Positions 18,064 to 27,450 of a DNA stretch of 64,000 nt are shown here, in pieces (the stretch's first letter is position 1; every line of letters starts with the position of its first letter). The stretch spans positions 97,162 to 161,161 of the forward strand of contig JAZSNL010000020.1 in the NCBI GenBank assembly GCA_045536365.1, given 5' to 3'. The notes beneath the pieces were generated by a model. The model was not told where the DNA came from. It saw nothing but the letters and a program-made list of their open reading frames with translations, and did not search any database. Source of the stretch: JAZSNL01 sp045536365. GTDB taxonomy: Bacteria > Bacillota_I > Bacilli_A > ML615J-28 > CAG-313. The translations under genes were made by a program, and so were the position numbers.

Positions 18064-20286
18064 ATGAAAAAGTTTTTAAATTATTTACTTACTTTTTTAG
18101 TGATGTTAACTTTAGTATTTGTTGGTGTTAATACAACTAAATTAGATGCATTATATTCATCAAGTACTTTAAGAGAAGCTGAAGAAGCAAAAGTTACTAA
18201 TCTTGTTGGTGGTGTAACATTATACAAACAAAGATTAGAAACTCTTTATAATGGTACAGGTGTTAGTGGAAATATTAAAGATTTATGGAATAATCATACT
18301 GTACAATGGGTTGATTTACCTGCAAGTAATACAGGTGTTAAAGTAGTTACTTGGAGTAAAGGTAATACAAATGGATGGCAAAAAGCTACAGTTAAACAAA
18401 CAATGCAGGATTTTGAATCAAAACATCCTGGATGGATTGTTGTAGCTGGTGTTAATGGCGACTTCTTTGATAATTCATCTGGTGGTACTAGTGAACCTAC
18501 AGGTTTCTATGTTCAAGATGGCGGTGAAGTTTTCCGTCCTGATCATGCAGGTGCTGGATATCGTTTAACTTTAGGTTGGAATAATGATGGCTCATATATT
18601 ACTGGAAGACCTACTCATGATGAAAAAATGACATTACATGTTGGAGATAAAGAATATACAGTTAATTCTGTTAATAGTGCTCCTGCAGCTGAAGGTGTTA
18701 CTTTATTAACAGTAGATGCTTCAAGTGCATATGATTTAACTGGTTATACAGTTTATAAAGTTGACAATGGCGCTTACCGTGTTGCGAGCGGAAATAAGAA
18801 ATTATTTGTTAAAGGTTATGTAGTTTCTCTTGAAGATTCTTTAAGTAGTGTAAAAGCAGAAAAAGGCTATTTCTATCTTGCATCAAAAGATGGTTCATTA
18901 GATGGATTAAAAGCTGATGATTTTGTAAAAGTTCAATATGATTTAACTGGAAATTGGGCGAATGTTAATAGTGCTGTTGGTTATATTTATCAAGTATTAA
19001 TTAATAATGAACATAAATATGAAAATAATGGTGTTCAATATGATCATTTAGGTGTAAGAGATAATGACTTCATTTATACTACTCATCCTCGTACATTAGT
19101 AGGTTTTAAAGAAGATGGTTCAACAGTATTAATGGTAGTAGATGGTCGTGGAAAAGCTTCAGATTATTTAGAAGGTGCTTCTTTATATCAATGTGGTGAA
19201 TTATTACAACATGCTGGTTGTGTTAATGGATTTAACTTAGATGGTGGAGGTTCTTCAACATTAGTAGTTAGAAATGAACAAGGTGGATTTGATGTTATTA
19301 ATACACCTAGTGATGGTACTGAAAGATATATTGGTAATGCCATTTTATTTGTAATGGAAGATCCTGGAATTAAAACTGACGCAAGTTATTCTGATAGATC
19401 TTCTATTAAAATTGATATTAATGAAAATACTTATGGTTCATTACAAAATGTTGTTGCGGTAGTAGATGGAAAAGAATATCCATTTACAAGTAATTCATTA
19501 GTAATTAATGGATTAAATGAAGATACAAAATATCAAGTAAAAGTTAAATATCAAATTAAAGATTATCGTGGAACAGGAAATTGGTTAAATAATGAAACAT
19601 TAGTTACTGCTTATACTGCTCCATTTGTTATGCCATCTAGTGGATTGAAAATAGATAGTAGAAGTATTACAAATGTTGGATTTAAAGTAATTAAAGAAGA
19701 TTTTGGACACGCAGCTAACATTAGAAACGTTGTTATTCAAGTAGGAGATAACGTATATCAAATGGGAGATGCGATGGAATTTGTTATTAATGATTTAATT
19801 ATTGATACTGAATATGATGTTTCAATAAGTTATGAAGTTTATGATGAATTAACAGGTAAACTTTATCCAGGATCACTTGATCCAGTTAAAGTGAAAACTG
19901 CTTCATTTATAGCTCCATCTATTACAAGATTTGAAGAAAAAGGTATCATATCTGAACAATATGTTTTCGCATATACATATGCAGATAAGAGTTCAAAAGT
20001 TGAAGAAGCTTATTTATTAGTAAATGATGTTAAACATATGGCTGATGCAAAATCAGGAAACTTTAGAATTGCTGATATTGATTTAAACAAATCATCTTAT
20101 ACAATTAAATTTGTATTAGAATATACAAATGATCAAGGTGAAAAAGTAAAAGTTGAGTCTGAAACAATTACATTAAATCAAATTGTTCAAGAACCTAAAA
20201 AAGGTTGTAAGAAAAAAGCAGAAGCTATTATTTGTTTTACAACTGCAATTGCAGCAATTGGTGTATTATTAAGAAAGAAACATTAA
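18064..20286 (+). CDS. Secreted phosphodiester glycosidase (NAGPA domain) with Gly-Cys C-terminal anchor
   Basis: This 740-residue exported protein has a signal peptide (about 1-30) and a NAGPA/DUF2233 catalytic domain at about 60-440. The family signature FNLDGGGSSTLVVRN is near residue 395, and VNGDFFDNSSGGTSEPTGFY near 137. NAGPA enzymes remove GlcNAc-1-phosphate caps from phosphodiester-linked glycans, so teichoic-acid-like or other phosphodiester GlcNAc substrates are plausible. Three Ig-like or fibronectin-like modules follow at about 445-715. The tail is KKGCKKK, then a hydrophobic helix, then RKKH, shared with the surface protein ending at 27388 and unlike LPXTG. It precedes nagZ by one base, so released sugar is likely to feed that pathway. 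Confidence 0.85.
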   Translation: MKKFLNYLLTFLVMLTLVFVGVNTTKLDALYSSSTLREAEEAKVTNLVGGVTLYKQRLETLYNGTGVSGNIKDLWNNHTVQWVDLPASNTGVKVVTWSKGNTNGWQKATVKQTMQDFESKHPGWIVVAGVNGDFFDNSSGGTSEPTGFYVQDGGEVFRPDHAGAGYRLTLGWNNDGSYITGRPTHDEKMTLHVGDKEYTVNSVNSAPAAEGVTLLTVDASSAYDLTGYTVYKVDNGAYRVASGNKKLFVKGYVVSLEDSLSSVKAEKGYFYLASKDGSLDGLKADDFVKVQYDLTGNWANVNSAVGYIYQVLINNEHKYENNGVQYDHLGVRDNDFIYTTHPRTLVGFKEDGSTVLMVVDGRGKASDYLEGASLYQCGELLQHAGCVNGFNLDGGGSSTLVVRNEQGGFDVINTPSDGTERYIGNAILFVMEDPGIKTDASYSDRSSIKIDINENTYGSLQNVVAVVDGKEYPFTSNSLVINGLNEDTKYQVKVKYQIKDYRGTGNWLNNETLVTAYTAPFVMPSSGLKIDSRSITNVGFKVIKEDFGHAANIRNVVIQVGDNVYQMGDAMEFVINDLIIDTEYDVSISYEVYDELTGKLYPGSLDPVKVKTASFIAPSITRFEEKGIISEQYVFAYTYADKSSKVEEAYLLVNDVKHMADAKSGNFRIADIDLNKSSYTIKFVLEYTNDQGEKVKVESETITLNQIVQEPKKGCKKKAEAIICFTTAIAAIGVLLRKKH

Positions 20287-20287
20287 T

Positions 20288-21844
20288 ATGAAAAATATGA
20301 CTTTGAAAGAAAAAATAGGTCAAATGATAGGACTTGCTTTTTCTGGAACAGATTATAATGAAGATTTAAAATATCAAGTAGAAGAAATAGGAGTAGGGTT
20401 AATAATTTATTTTAAAGACAATTGTGCTAATCCTGAACAAATCTTTAATTTGAATAAAGAAATCAATTCACACGCCAAAATAGCCCCATTTATCGCTTTA
20501 GACCAAGAAGGTGGAATGGTAGCAAGGGTTACACAAGGTGTTACTCAATCACCTGGAGCAATGGCAATTTCAGCAACACAAAATGTTAAAAATGCTTATA
20601 ATATGGCTTATAATATGGGCGTTGAACTCCGCAAAATAGGTTTTAATTTAAATTTTGCTCCAGTGGGTGATATTAATAATAATCCTAAAAATCCTGTTAT
20701 TAATGTAAGATCTTATAGTGAAGATCCTCAAGTAGTAAAAGAATATGTATATGAAGCTGTAAAAGGATATAGTGATGCAGGGATGATGAGTACTATTAAA
20801 CATTTCCCTGGTCATGGAGATACTGCTGTAGATTCCCATGTAGGGCTACCTGTTATTGATTTTGATAAAGAAAGATTAGAACAAGTTGAATTAGTTCCTT
20901 TCAGACTTGCAAAAGAAAAAAATCTTCCCGGTATTATGGCAAGTCATGTATTATATACTAAATATGATGATACATATCCAACTACTTTATCAAAGAAAGT
21001 AGTGACTGGTTTATTAAGAGAAGAAATTGGATATGATGGATTAGTAGTAACTGATTCACTTACAATGTCAGCTGTTTTTGGTAGATACAGCATTGAAGAA
21101 ATAGCTTTACATAGTTTTAATTCTGGTTGTGACATTTTATTACTTTGTGGTGGAAGACAATTAGAAATGCAAAAACAATTTGCAGAAGCTGCATTAAGAC
21201 TTGCAGAAGAAGGAAAAATTCCACTTGAAGTAATTGATCGTAGTGTAGAAAGAATTTTACGATATAAGAAAATGTTTAATGCAGGTCAAATGGCAAACTC
21301 ATTCGAAGATATTAAAGATGAATTAGAAGTACCTTCTAGCATGCAGGAAGCTCAAAAAGTTGCACAAGATAGTATGACTTTAATTAAAAATGATAATCAT
21401 TTAATCCCTATTAGAAAAGAACAAAAAACATTAGTAGTTTTCCCTCAAATTAAAGTAGTAACTTTAGTTGAAAATGAAGATAATACTCTTAATTCATTAG
21501 GTGATTTTATGCCGTTTGAAGTAGATAAACATTATATTTCAATTGATCCTACAGAAGAAGAAAAGAAACTTCTTAGAGATAAAGAAAAAGACTATGATGT
21601 AATTGTATATTGTAGTTATAATGCTTGTTTTAATAAAGAACAAGAAGAACTAATTAATAGTTTAAATAAGGATAAATTAATAGTAGTTGCGATAAGAACA
21701 CCGTATGATATTAATGTATTAAATGTACCTACATACCTATGTGCATATGAAGCAAGTGTTTTAAGTTTTCAAGCAATTGCGAATGTTTTATCCGGTAAAA
21801 ATAAGGCAACAGGTAAATTACCAGTAACGATAAAGGAGAAATAA
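20288..21844 (+). CDS. nagZ: Beta-N-acetylglucosaminidase NagZ (GH3), cytoplasmic
   Basis: This 518-residue GH3 enzyme shows the NagZ signature KHFPGHGDTAVDSH at 171-184, where His176 and Asp178 form the acid/base dyad special to NagZ. The nucleophile is Asp256 in VVTDSLTM. A second alpha/beta domain follows from about 350. It should hydrolyse terminal GlcNAc from GlcNAc-MurNAc fragments or other GlcNAc glycosides. There is no signal peptide, whereas B. subtilis NagZ is exported, so this one works on imported fragments. The start lies one base after the preceding stop with only a weak SD; Met at 20297 is an alternative. Confidence 0.92.
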   Translation: MKNMTLKEKIGQMIGLAFSGTDYNEDLKYQVEEIGVGLIIYFKDNCANPEQIFNLNKEINSHAKIAPFIALDQEGGMVARVTQGVTQSPGAMAISATQNVKNAYNMAYNMGVELRKIGFNLNFAPVGDINNNPKNPVINVRSYSEDPQVVKEYVYEAVKGYSDAGMMSTIKHFPGHGDTAVDSHVGLPVIDFDKERLEQVELVPFRLAKEKNLPGIMASHVLYTKYDDTYPTTLSKKVVTGLLREEIGYDGLVVTDSLTMSAVFGRYSIEEIALHSFNSGCDILLLCGGRQLEMQKQFAEAALRLAEEGKIPLEVIDRSVERILRYKKMFNAGQMANSFEDIKDELEVPSSMQEAQKVAQDSMTLIKNDNHLIPIRKEQKTLVVFPQIKVVTLVENEDNTLNSLGDFMPFEVDKHYISIDPTEEEKKLLRDKEKDYDVIVYCSYNACFNKEQEELINSLNKDKLIVVAIRTPYDINVLNVPTYLCAYEASVLSFQAIANVLSGKNKATGKLPVTIKEK

Positions 21845-21847
21845 AAA

Positions 21848-22570
21848 ATGAATGTTATTGTTGTAAAAGACTATCAAGAAATGAGCAAGCTTGGTGCAGA
21901 AATAATCGCTAAGCAAATTAAAAACAAACCTGATTCAATTTTAGGTCTTGCAACAGGAGGAAGCCCTGTTGGAACATACCAAAATTTAGTTAAGGCTTAT
22001 CAAAATAAAGAAATTTCATTCAAAGAAATTAAAACTTATAACTTAGATGAATATGTTGGTATTCCTCAAACACATCCACAAAGCTATTATTATTTCATGC
22101 ATGATAATTTATTTAATCATGTTGATATCTTAGAAGAAAATGTTCATATTCCTGCTATTTCTTCAGATAATTATGAAGAAGATTGTAAGAAATATAATGA
22201 AGCTTTAAATAGTGTTAAAATTGATTTACAATTATTAGGAATTGGTGGAAATGGTCATATTGGATTCAATGAACCAGGCACTCCATTTGAACAAGAAACT
22301 TTCATCGTAGAACTAACTGAAAAAACTAGAGAAGATAATAAACGTTTCTTCAATAGTATTGATGAAGTTCCTACTCATGCAATTACAATGGGTATTAAAA
22401 ACATTATGAATAGTTCAAGTATTTTAATGTTAATTAGCGGTGAAGCTAAAGCTGATACAGTTGTGAGATTATTAAAAGGTGAAATTGATCCTTCTTTCCC
22501 TGCATCAGTTTTACATAATCATAAGAATGTAACTGTTATTATCGATCAAGCTGCTTATTCAAAAATGTAA
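21848..22570 (+). CDS. nagB: Glucosamine-6-phosphate deaminase NagB
   Basis: The 240-residue protein matches NagB in length and motifs: the phosphate loop LATGGSPVGTY near 34, TYNLDEYVG with catalytic Asp67, and GIGGNGHIGFNEPGTPF with active-site His137. It converts glucosamine-6-phosphate to fructose-6-phosphate and ammonia, linking amino sugars to glycolysis. The SD AAAGGAG fits. It is the last gene of the long operon and is followed by a strong terminator. No NagA deacetylase gene is seen in the window, although NagB needs its product. Confidence 0.97.
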   Translation: MNVIVVKDYQEMSKLGAEIIAKQIKNKPDSILGLATGGSPVGTYQNLVKAYQNKEISFKEIKTYNLDEYVGIPQTHPQSYYYFMHDNLFNHVDILEENVHIPAISSDNYEEDCKKYNEALNSVKIDLQLLGIGGNGHIGFNEPGTPFEQETFIVELTEKTREDNKRFFNSIDEVPTHAITMGIKNIMNSSSILMLISGEAKADTVVRLLKGEIDPSFPASVLHNHKNVTVIIDQAAYSKM

Positions 22571-22574
22571 TATT

Positions 22575-22602
22575 AAAACTCACCTTTGTAGGTGAGTTTT
22601 TT
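22575..22602 (+). terminator. Rho-independent terminator after nagB
   Basis: AAAACTCACCT (22575-22585) pairs perfectly with AGGTGAGTTTT (22590-22600) around a TTGT loop and runs into a T-tract. Confidence 0.95.
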
Positions 22603-22605
22603 ATC

Positions 22606-22651
22606 TTGGAAACGCTGAATTAATTGACAAAAATTAAAAAAAGAGTAAAAT
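22606..22651 (+). promoter_or_regulatory. Promoter with upstream cre-like site
   Basis: TTGACA (22624-22629) and TAAAAT (22646-22651) are 16 bp apart. TTGGAAACGCTGAAT (22606-22620), just upstream, fits the cre consensus with one mismatch. It should drive the endonuclease-family gene at 22675. Confidence 0.6.
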
Positions 22652-22674
22652 AATAGTAAATATGAGGTGATTAA

Positions 22675-23745
22675 ATGATTAAGAAAATCTTAAAATCAAT
22701 TGGTATTATATTTGGTGCTTTTTTATTAATTGTAATAGGATACATAACATATATTTTATTAGATTATAAAAGAGTTGAAGATAATCAAGAGTTACCAATC
22801 TTTCACCAAACAAGTAATGTTGTAAAACTAGAAGCAGAATATAAAATAATAACTTATAATATTGGTTTTGGTGCTTATGAAGATGATTATAGTTTCTTTA
22901 TGGATGGTGGAAAATATTCAAGAGCTTTTTCTAAAGAAAGATTAGAAAAGAATTTAGAAAATATTAAAAACTTTTTAAAGGAACAAAATAGTGATTTTTA
23001 TTTACTTCAAGAAGTTGATGAATTAGGAACAAGATCATATAAAGTAAATCAAAAAGAATTGTTTATTGATGCATTTAATGATTATGAAGCTGTATGGGCT
23101 CAAAATTATGATAGTTCATATTTGTTTTATCCATTGCATTCACCACATGGTAAAAATAAAGCTGGTATAATTTCCTTAAGCAGATTTGATATTTTATCTT
23201 CAAAAAGAAGAAGTTTGCCAATTGAGACATCATTAATGAAATTTGTTGATTTAGATAGATGTTATAGTGTATCTAGAATTAAAATGGAAAATGGTAAAGA
23301 ACTTGTTTTATATAATGTTCATTTATCTGCTTATACTTCTGATGGTAAAATTGCTGAAGAACAATTAGAAATGTTAATTATAGATATGCAGGAAGAATAT
23401 AATAAAGGCAATTATGTTGTTTGTGGTGGGGATTTTAATAAAGATTTATCAGGTGATGTAGAGTCTCACTTTGGTATTTCCGGAGAAGAATATACATGGG
23501 CTCAACCTATTCCTGAAGATATGTTTGATAATAGTAATTTAAGATTAGTATTTGCGTATGATGAGAATACGAAAGTCCCTTCTTGTCGTAATGCTGATGA
23601 ACCTTATCATTCAGAACAGTTTGTTTTAACTGTTGATGGATTTATTGTTTCTGATAATGTAGATATAATTTCTTCTAGAGTAATTGATTTGAAATTTGAA
23701 TATTCTGATCATAATCCTGTTGAAATGATATTTAAATTAAAATAG
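22675..23745 (+). CDS. Membrane-anchored endonuclease/exonuclease/phosphatase family protein
   Basis: The 356-residue protein has one N-terminal membrane helix (about 7-28) and an exported DNase I-like fold. Recognisable elements are IITYNIGFG near 59, FYLLQEVDELG near 107, the Asn/His step VLYNVHLSAYT near 210, VCGGDFNKDLSG near 246 and the terminal SDHNPVEM. These are the metal and phosphate ligands of the EEP superfamily, which includes nucleases, sphingomyelinases and phosphoinositide phosphatases. The sequence alone does not say which substrate is used. A weak SD (GAGGTGA) precedes the start. Confidence 0.85.
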   Translation: MIKKILKSIGIIFGAFLLIVIGYITYILLDYKRVEDNQELPIFHQTSNVVKLEAEYKIITYNIGFGAYEDDYSFFMDGGKYSRAFSKERLEKNLENIKNFLKEQNSDFYLLQEVDELGTRSYKVNQKELFIDAFNDYEAVWAQNYDSSYLFYPLHSPHGKNKAGIISLSRFDILSSKRRSLPIETSLMKFVDLDRCYSVSRIKMENGKELVLYNVHLSAYTSDGKIAEEQLEMLIIDMQEEYNKGNYVVCGGDFNKDLSGDVESHFGISGEEYTWAQPIPEDMFDNSNLRLVFAYDENTKVPSCRNADEPYHSEQFVLTVDGFIVSDNVDIISSRVIDLKFEYSDHNPVEMIFKLK

Positions 23746-23756
23746 CGAGGTAGTTT

Positions 23757-24377
23757 ATGAATAGAAAAAAGAAAATATATGAAATGGTTTTATTAAGTTT
23801 ACTTGCAACAATAATAGTAGTAATGTCTTTTACACCGATTGGGTTTATTAAAATTCCTGCTCTTGGTTTAGAAATTACGTTTTTAATGATTCCTGTTGCG
23901 GTAGGAGCTATTTTACTTGGTCCTTTATATGGTGCGTTACTTGGATTTATATTTGGTTTTACAAGTTTATTACAATGTGTATTTGGAACAAGTCCTTTTG
24001 GTGCAACTCTTTTAACTATTAATCCTATTTATACTATTATAGTTTGTGTTGTTTCAAGAACTTTAATGGGTTATTTAACTGGATTAATTTATAAGCTATT
24101 AGAGAAAAAACTTAAAGATAGTGTTGTTTCACATATCATTACTTGTGCTTCATCTGCTATTTTAAATACTTTATTCTTTATGTCTTTGTTATGTCTTTGT
24201 TTTTATAATACTGAATATTTACAATCAATTGGAACTGGTCTTGGTACATCTAATGTCTTTGCGTTTGTTATTGCTTTTGTAGGTATAAATGGGTTAGTAG
24301 AAGCAGGGGTAAATATTGTAATTGGTGCTGCTGTTTCTAAAGTAATAGCGGTTAATTTTAAGAAAAAGTATAAATAA
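23757..24377 (+). CDS. ECF-type transporter substrate-specific (S) component
   Basis: This 206-residue, six-helix membrane protein fits the S-component family of energy-coupling-factor vitamin transporters. Features are a short basic N-terminus, the LGLEITFLMIPVAVGAILLGPLYGALLG segment (about 38-65) and the small-residue helix LLGFIFGFTSL. Its general look is nearest the pantothenate/unknown-substrate group, but I cannot fix the vitamin. The EcfA/EcfA'/EcfT module is not in the window, as is usual for group II systems. It lies 11 bases after the preceding gene, with a GCGAGG SD, and is followed by a terminator. Confidence 0.75.
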   Translation: MNRKKKIYEMVLLSLLATIIVVMSFTPIGFIKIPALGLEITFLMIPVAVGAILLGPLYGALLGFIFGFTSLLQCVFGTSPFGATLLTINPIYTIIVCVVSRTLMGYLTGLIYKLLEKKLKDSVVSHIITCASSAILNTLFFMSLLCLCFYNTEYLQSIGTGLGTSNVFAFVIAFVGINGLVEAGVNIVIGAAVSKVIAVNFKKKYK

Positions 24378-24400
24378 AAATAATAGTATAATTTTGAATA

Positions 24401-24436
24401 AAAAACGCTTTTTAAATGTAATAAAAAGCGTTTTTT
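24401..24436 (+). terminator. Rho-independent terminator after the ECF gene
   Basis: AAAAACGCTTTTTA (24401-24414) pairs with TAAAAAGCGTTTTT (24422-24435) in a 14-bp stem. The A/T tracts on both sides would let it work in either direction. Confidence 0.85.
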
Positions 24437-24499
24437 ACTTTATTTTTTTATATTGTAAAAAAAAGGAATAAAATTTTTTTGATTTTATGTGTTAAAACC

Positions 24500-24547
24500 T
24501 TGCAAAGCGTTTTCATTTATGCTATAATATAATCGCAAACGCTTTCA
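24500..24547 (+). promoter_or_regulatory. Strong extended -10 promoter bracketed by two cre-like sites
   Basis: TTGCAA (24500-24505) and TATAAT (24523-24528) are 17 bp apart with TGC before the -10. One cre-like site, GCAAAGCGTTTTCA (24502-24515), fills the spacer. A second, CGCAAACGCTTTCA (24534-24547), covers the predicted start of transcription. Each differs from the 14-base cre consensus at two positions. Two sites 32 bp apart, about three helical turns, suggest tight repression. Confidence 0.75.
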
Positions 24548-24571
24548 AAAAATAATAGGAGGAAATAAATT

Positions 24572-27388
24572 ATGAAAAAAGTCTTTGCTGTTATAAGTAC
24601 ATTGTTACTTACAATTGCTTGCATTGGATTACTTTCTTCTAATGTTAATGCATCTGGTGCATTATTTACAGATCCAGTTGAAGCTGGCGCATTAGAAAAA
24701 GATGAAATTCCAGTGTATATTATGGATAGTATTTACACTACTTTCCCTCAATACTACGATAATAACGCTGTTGCTGACGAAGCTTGGCCAGGTTCAACTC
24801 GTATGTATCCATGGAATGAAGTAAAATTACGTGTAGCTCAATTAGATGAAAATGGTGAAGCTACAGGTATGTATTATGCAATATTCTTCTCAGGTGCATT
24901 AAATGCAACTGATTCAGGTGCTGGTAATAACATTATGTTATTAGATGCTGAAGTTGCTGAAGATGGTACAGTTACTGCTGTTTCTAAGAGAACAAGTAAC
25001 ACTAATAAAGAAGGTTACATCGTTGCTGACCACCCTCAAGACCAATCATTATCTCACATTAGTGTTAATATCTCTGATTACGATTTAGTAATTCAACCTA
25101 CTCAATTCTACATTAGCAGTTCTACATCTACTGGTTATGGTTCTCAAATCATGAACAGAAGTATGATCTTCGATGGTGAAGGTCGCGCTATTCGTGGTGT
25201 TGGTATCAATGAATTCTATGTTGCTCCAACTGATTCTGCATATAAAGGTTACGGATTCGAAGCAGAATTCTGCTACGTTGATGGTGTTGTAACTAAATAT
25301 GAAGACGGTGTTGTTTGTGATAAAGTTAAAGAACAAGTTCTTGATGAATCAGGTAACCCAGTTATGGACGAAAATAACGAACCTTTAATGAAAGACACTG
25401 ATAAAGACAACTTCTTATACGAAAGATTCGTATGGGAATGGTTCGAAGAAAAACCTGAAAATGTTAACACTGCTGCTTACCTTTCTGAAGGTTGGGATCC
25501 TACTCTTTGGGATTACTGCTGGGAACAAGATGGCGGTTATATGTGTATCGCATTCAATGGTTCTGCTGGTACTTTAGATTCAATGACTGCTGCTCAAAAA
25601 GCTGCTTACATGGCTAACAATGGTTTAACTGAAGAAACTAATCTTCCTAAACGTGATTGTATCTCTTATGTAAGAGTTCCTGCTGGCGGCTTTATCTATG
25701 ACTTTGGTTACTTAGACAATGGTTTAGAAGGCCCTACAACTGCATTCTTCAACATTATACATGGTGGTTACAAACATGGTAGACAATTATTCGGTGAAGA
25801 AGAAGCTAAACACGGTGTTGCTGAAGTTAAAACTGTTAACTTCTCTGCTAAACCTATCTATACAGCTGACGTTGTTAAAAATGGTCAATCTTTACAATTA
25901 AAAGAAGGTACTAACGTTGTTGAAGTTTTAGAAGGAACTAACATTTATCCAAGTTGGATGTTCAACTATGCTGGTTTAGCTAAGATGTATACTCGTCAAG
26001 ATGACGTTACTTCTTACTCTTCAGATACATCTGTATTAGACGTAACTGTTAAATTAAACGGTGCTACAGTTGTTTCTCCAATCAACTGGCCTTATAACGA
26101 TGCTACAGTTCAAGATATGTACAGAGACTTATTCGATGATTTAAGACACTGGTATAAAGGTGACTTAACAATCGATGGTGTTTTAGATGAAAACGGTGAA
26201 CCTCTAGTTATTGGTTACTCTGATCCAAGTGTTGCTGTTAAATTCGGTGCTGCAATTGATGATTTAGATGCATTCATCGAAGCATGGTGTGCAACTGTTG
26301 TTGACTCTTGGGGTCTATTCAATGGTAGCAATACTGGTTTCTTTAACAATGAACACGTTGCTTCTAAATGGTTATTATACACTAACTATATGGATGACTT
26401 AATGAACGGTGCATTCTGGTCAAGTGCTTGGACTTCTGCAGTTCGTATGAGAAACTACTATCAAGGTACTGATAATTTCCCTGACAAGAGAAATGGTGCT
26501 GTATTAGATAAAACTCCTCAAGTTGCTACAGAACCTAGCTACAACTTCACAGTTGGTGCTGCTCCTTCAAGATATAGCGTTGAATATTCAGTAGTTAACT
26601 CTATCACTGGTGTTACTGACTCTTTAACAGTATTATTCCAAGTTGTTAACGAATATACTCCAATCGTTGATGTTAATGAAGACGCATTAATCGTTGAACC
26701 AGGATCTGGTGCTATCGATCGTTATGACTTATTCGTAGCTTACGATGGTCAATATTCTGCAGCTTCTCAAGATATTAGAGGTACAATTATTACTGAACAA
26801 GCAGTAGTTACATCTGAAACATTAGATTTCGATAACCCTGCTGAAGGTAAACACCAAGTTAAGATCGAAGTTACAAGCTTAGGCGGAACTAAGAAAGTTG
26901 TTAAATATGTTACTCTTGAAGTATTAGATATGACTGCTCCAAATGTTATTGTTAAAGACGTTCTTAAAGTTCCTTACGGAAGTGCATTTGATCCTCGTAT
27001 GGGTATCGAAGTTGCTTATGACACTGTTGATGGTGACTTAATGCAATCAGGTGTTAAATGGTGGGCAGAACAAACCCTTAATAAAGTTGATACATCTAAA
27101 GCTGGTGAAGACTTCAAAGTTACAGTTGCTGTATTCGATGCTGCTGGTAATGAAACTAAAGTTCAATACACAGTTATAGTTGGTGATGCTCCTGCTACAT
27201 TAGAAGAAATCGAAAGTTTATTAGATGATAAATTAGCTGCTCTTGAAAGTTTAGAAAACATTGAATTAAAATTAGAAGAAATTAATTCATATGTTAAACC
27301 TTCTGGATGCAAATCTAAATCTTTATTCTTTGTTGAATTCTTAGCAGTTGCTGGTGCTTTAGCTTTAATCTTAAGAAAAAAACACTAA
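24572..27388 (+). CDS. Large surface protein with Ig-like repeats and Gly-Cys C-terminal anchor
   Basis: This 938-residue protein has a signal peptide ending near VNASGA (residue 28). It has a long unique region (about 30-690) rich in Trp and Asp, then two Ig/cadherin-like repeats (DUF5011 type, near 700-900; LEVLDMTAPNVIVKD, TVAVFDAAGNETKV). A short coiled coil (LEEIESLLDDKLAALESLEN) and the tail PSGCKSKS-hydrophobic-RKKH follow. Codon use is biased toward C-ending codons (aac, gac, tac, atc) compared with most neighbours, which points to high expression. I recognise no catalytic motif in the unique region. A surface-layer, adhesin or glycan-binding role under sugar control is plausible. The AGGAGG SD is near optimal. 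Confidence 0.75.
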   Translation: MKKVFAVISTLLLTIACIGLLSSNVNASGALFTDPVEAGALEKDEIPVYIMDSIYTTFPQYYDNNAVADEAWPGSTRMYPWNEVKLRVAQLDENGEATGMYYAIFFSGALNATDSGAGNNIMLLDAEVAEDGTVTAVSKRTSNTNKEGYIVADHPQDQSLSHISVNISDYDLVIQPTQFYISSSTSTGYGSQIMNRSMIFDGEGRAIRGVGINEFYVAPTDSAYKGYGFEAEFCYVDGVVTKYEDGVVCDKVKEQVLDESGNPVMDENNEPLMKDTDKDNFLYERFVWEWFEEKPENVNTAAYLSEGWDPTLWDYCWEQDGGYMCIAFNGSAGTLDSMTAAQKAAYMANNGLTEETNLPKRDCISYVRVPAGGFIYDFGYLDNGLEGPTTAFFNIIHGGYKHGRQLFGEEEAKHGVAEVKTVNFSAKPIYTADVVKNGQSLQLKEGTNVVEVLEGTNIYPSWMFNYAGLAKMYTRQDDVTSYSSDTSVLDVTVKLNGATVVSPINWPYNDATVQDMYRDLFDDLRHWYKGDLTIDGVLDENGEPLVIGYSDPSVAVKFGAAIDDLDAFIEAWCATVVDSWGLFNGSNTGFFNNEHVASKWLLYTNYMDDLMNGAFWSSAWTSAVRMRNYYQGTDNFPDKRNGAVLDKTPQVATEPSYNFTVGAAPSRYSVEYSVVNSITGVTDSLTVLFQVVNEYTPIVDVNEDALIVEPGSGAIDRYDLFVAYDGQYSAASQDIRGTIITEQAVVTSETLDFDNPAEGKHQVKIEVTSLGGTKKVVKYVTLEVLDMTAPNVIVKDVLKVPYGSAFDPRMGIEVAYDTVDGDLMQSGVKWWAEQTLNKVDTSKAGEDFKVTVAVFDAAGNETKVQYTVIVGDAPATLEEIESLLDDKLAALESLENIELKLEEINSYVKPSGCKSKSLFFVEFLAVAGALALILRKKH

Positions 27389-27414
27389 TAACTAAATAAA
27401 AACAAGGAAAGGTT

Positions 27415-27442
27415 GGTGGAGGAGAAATCTTCCACCTTCTTT
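27415..27442 (+). terminator. Probable partial terminator between the surface protein and the GNAT gene
   Basis: GGTGGAGGA (27415-27423) pairs with TCTTCCACC (27428-27436) with one G-T wobble around a GAAA loop, followed by TTCTTT. The short, interrupted T-tract suggests incomplete termination, which would leave weak read-through into the next genes. Confidence 0.6.
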
Positions 27443-27450
27443 AAATCAAA

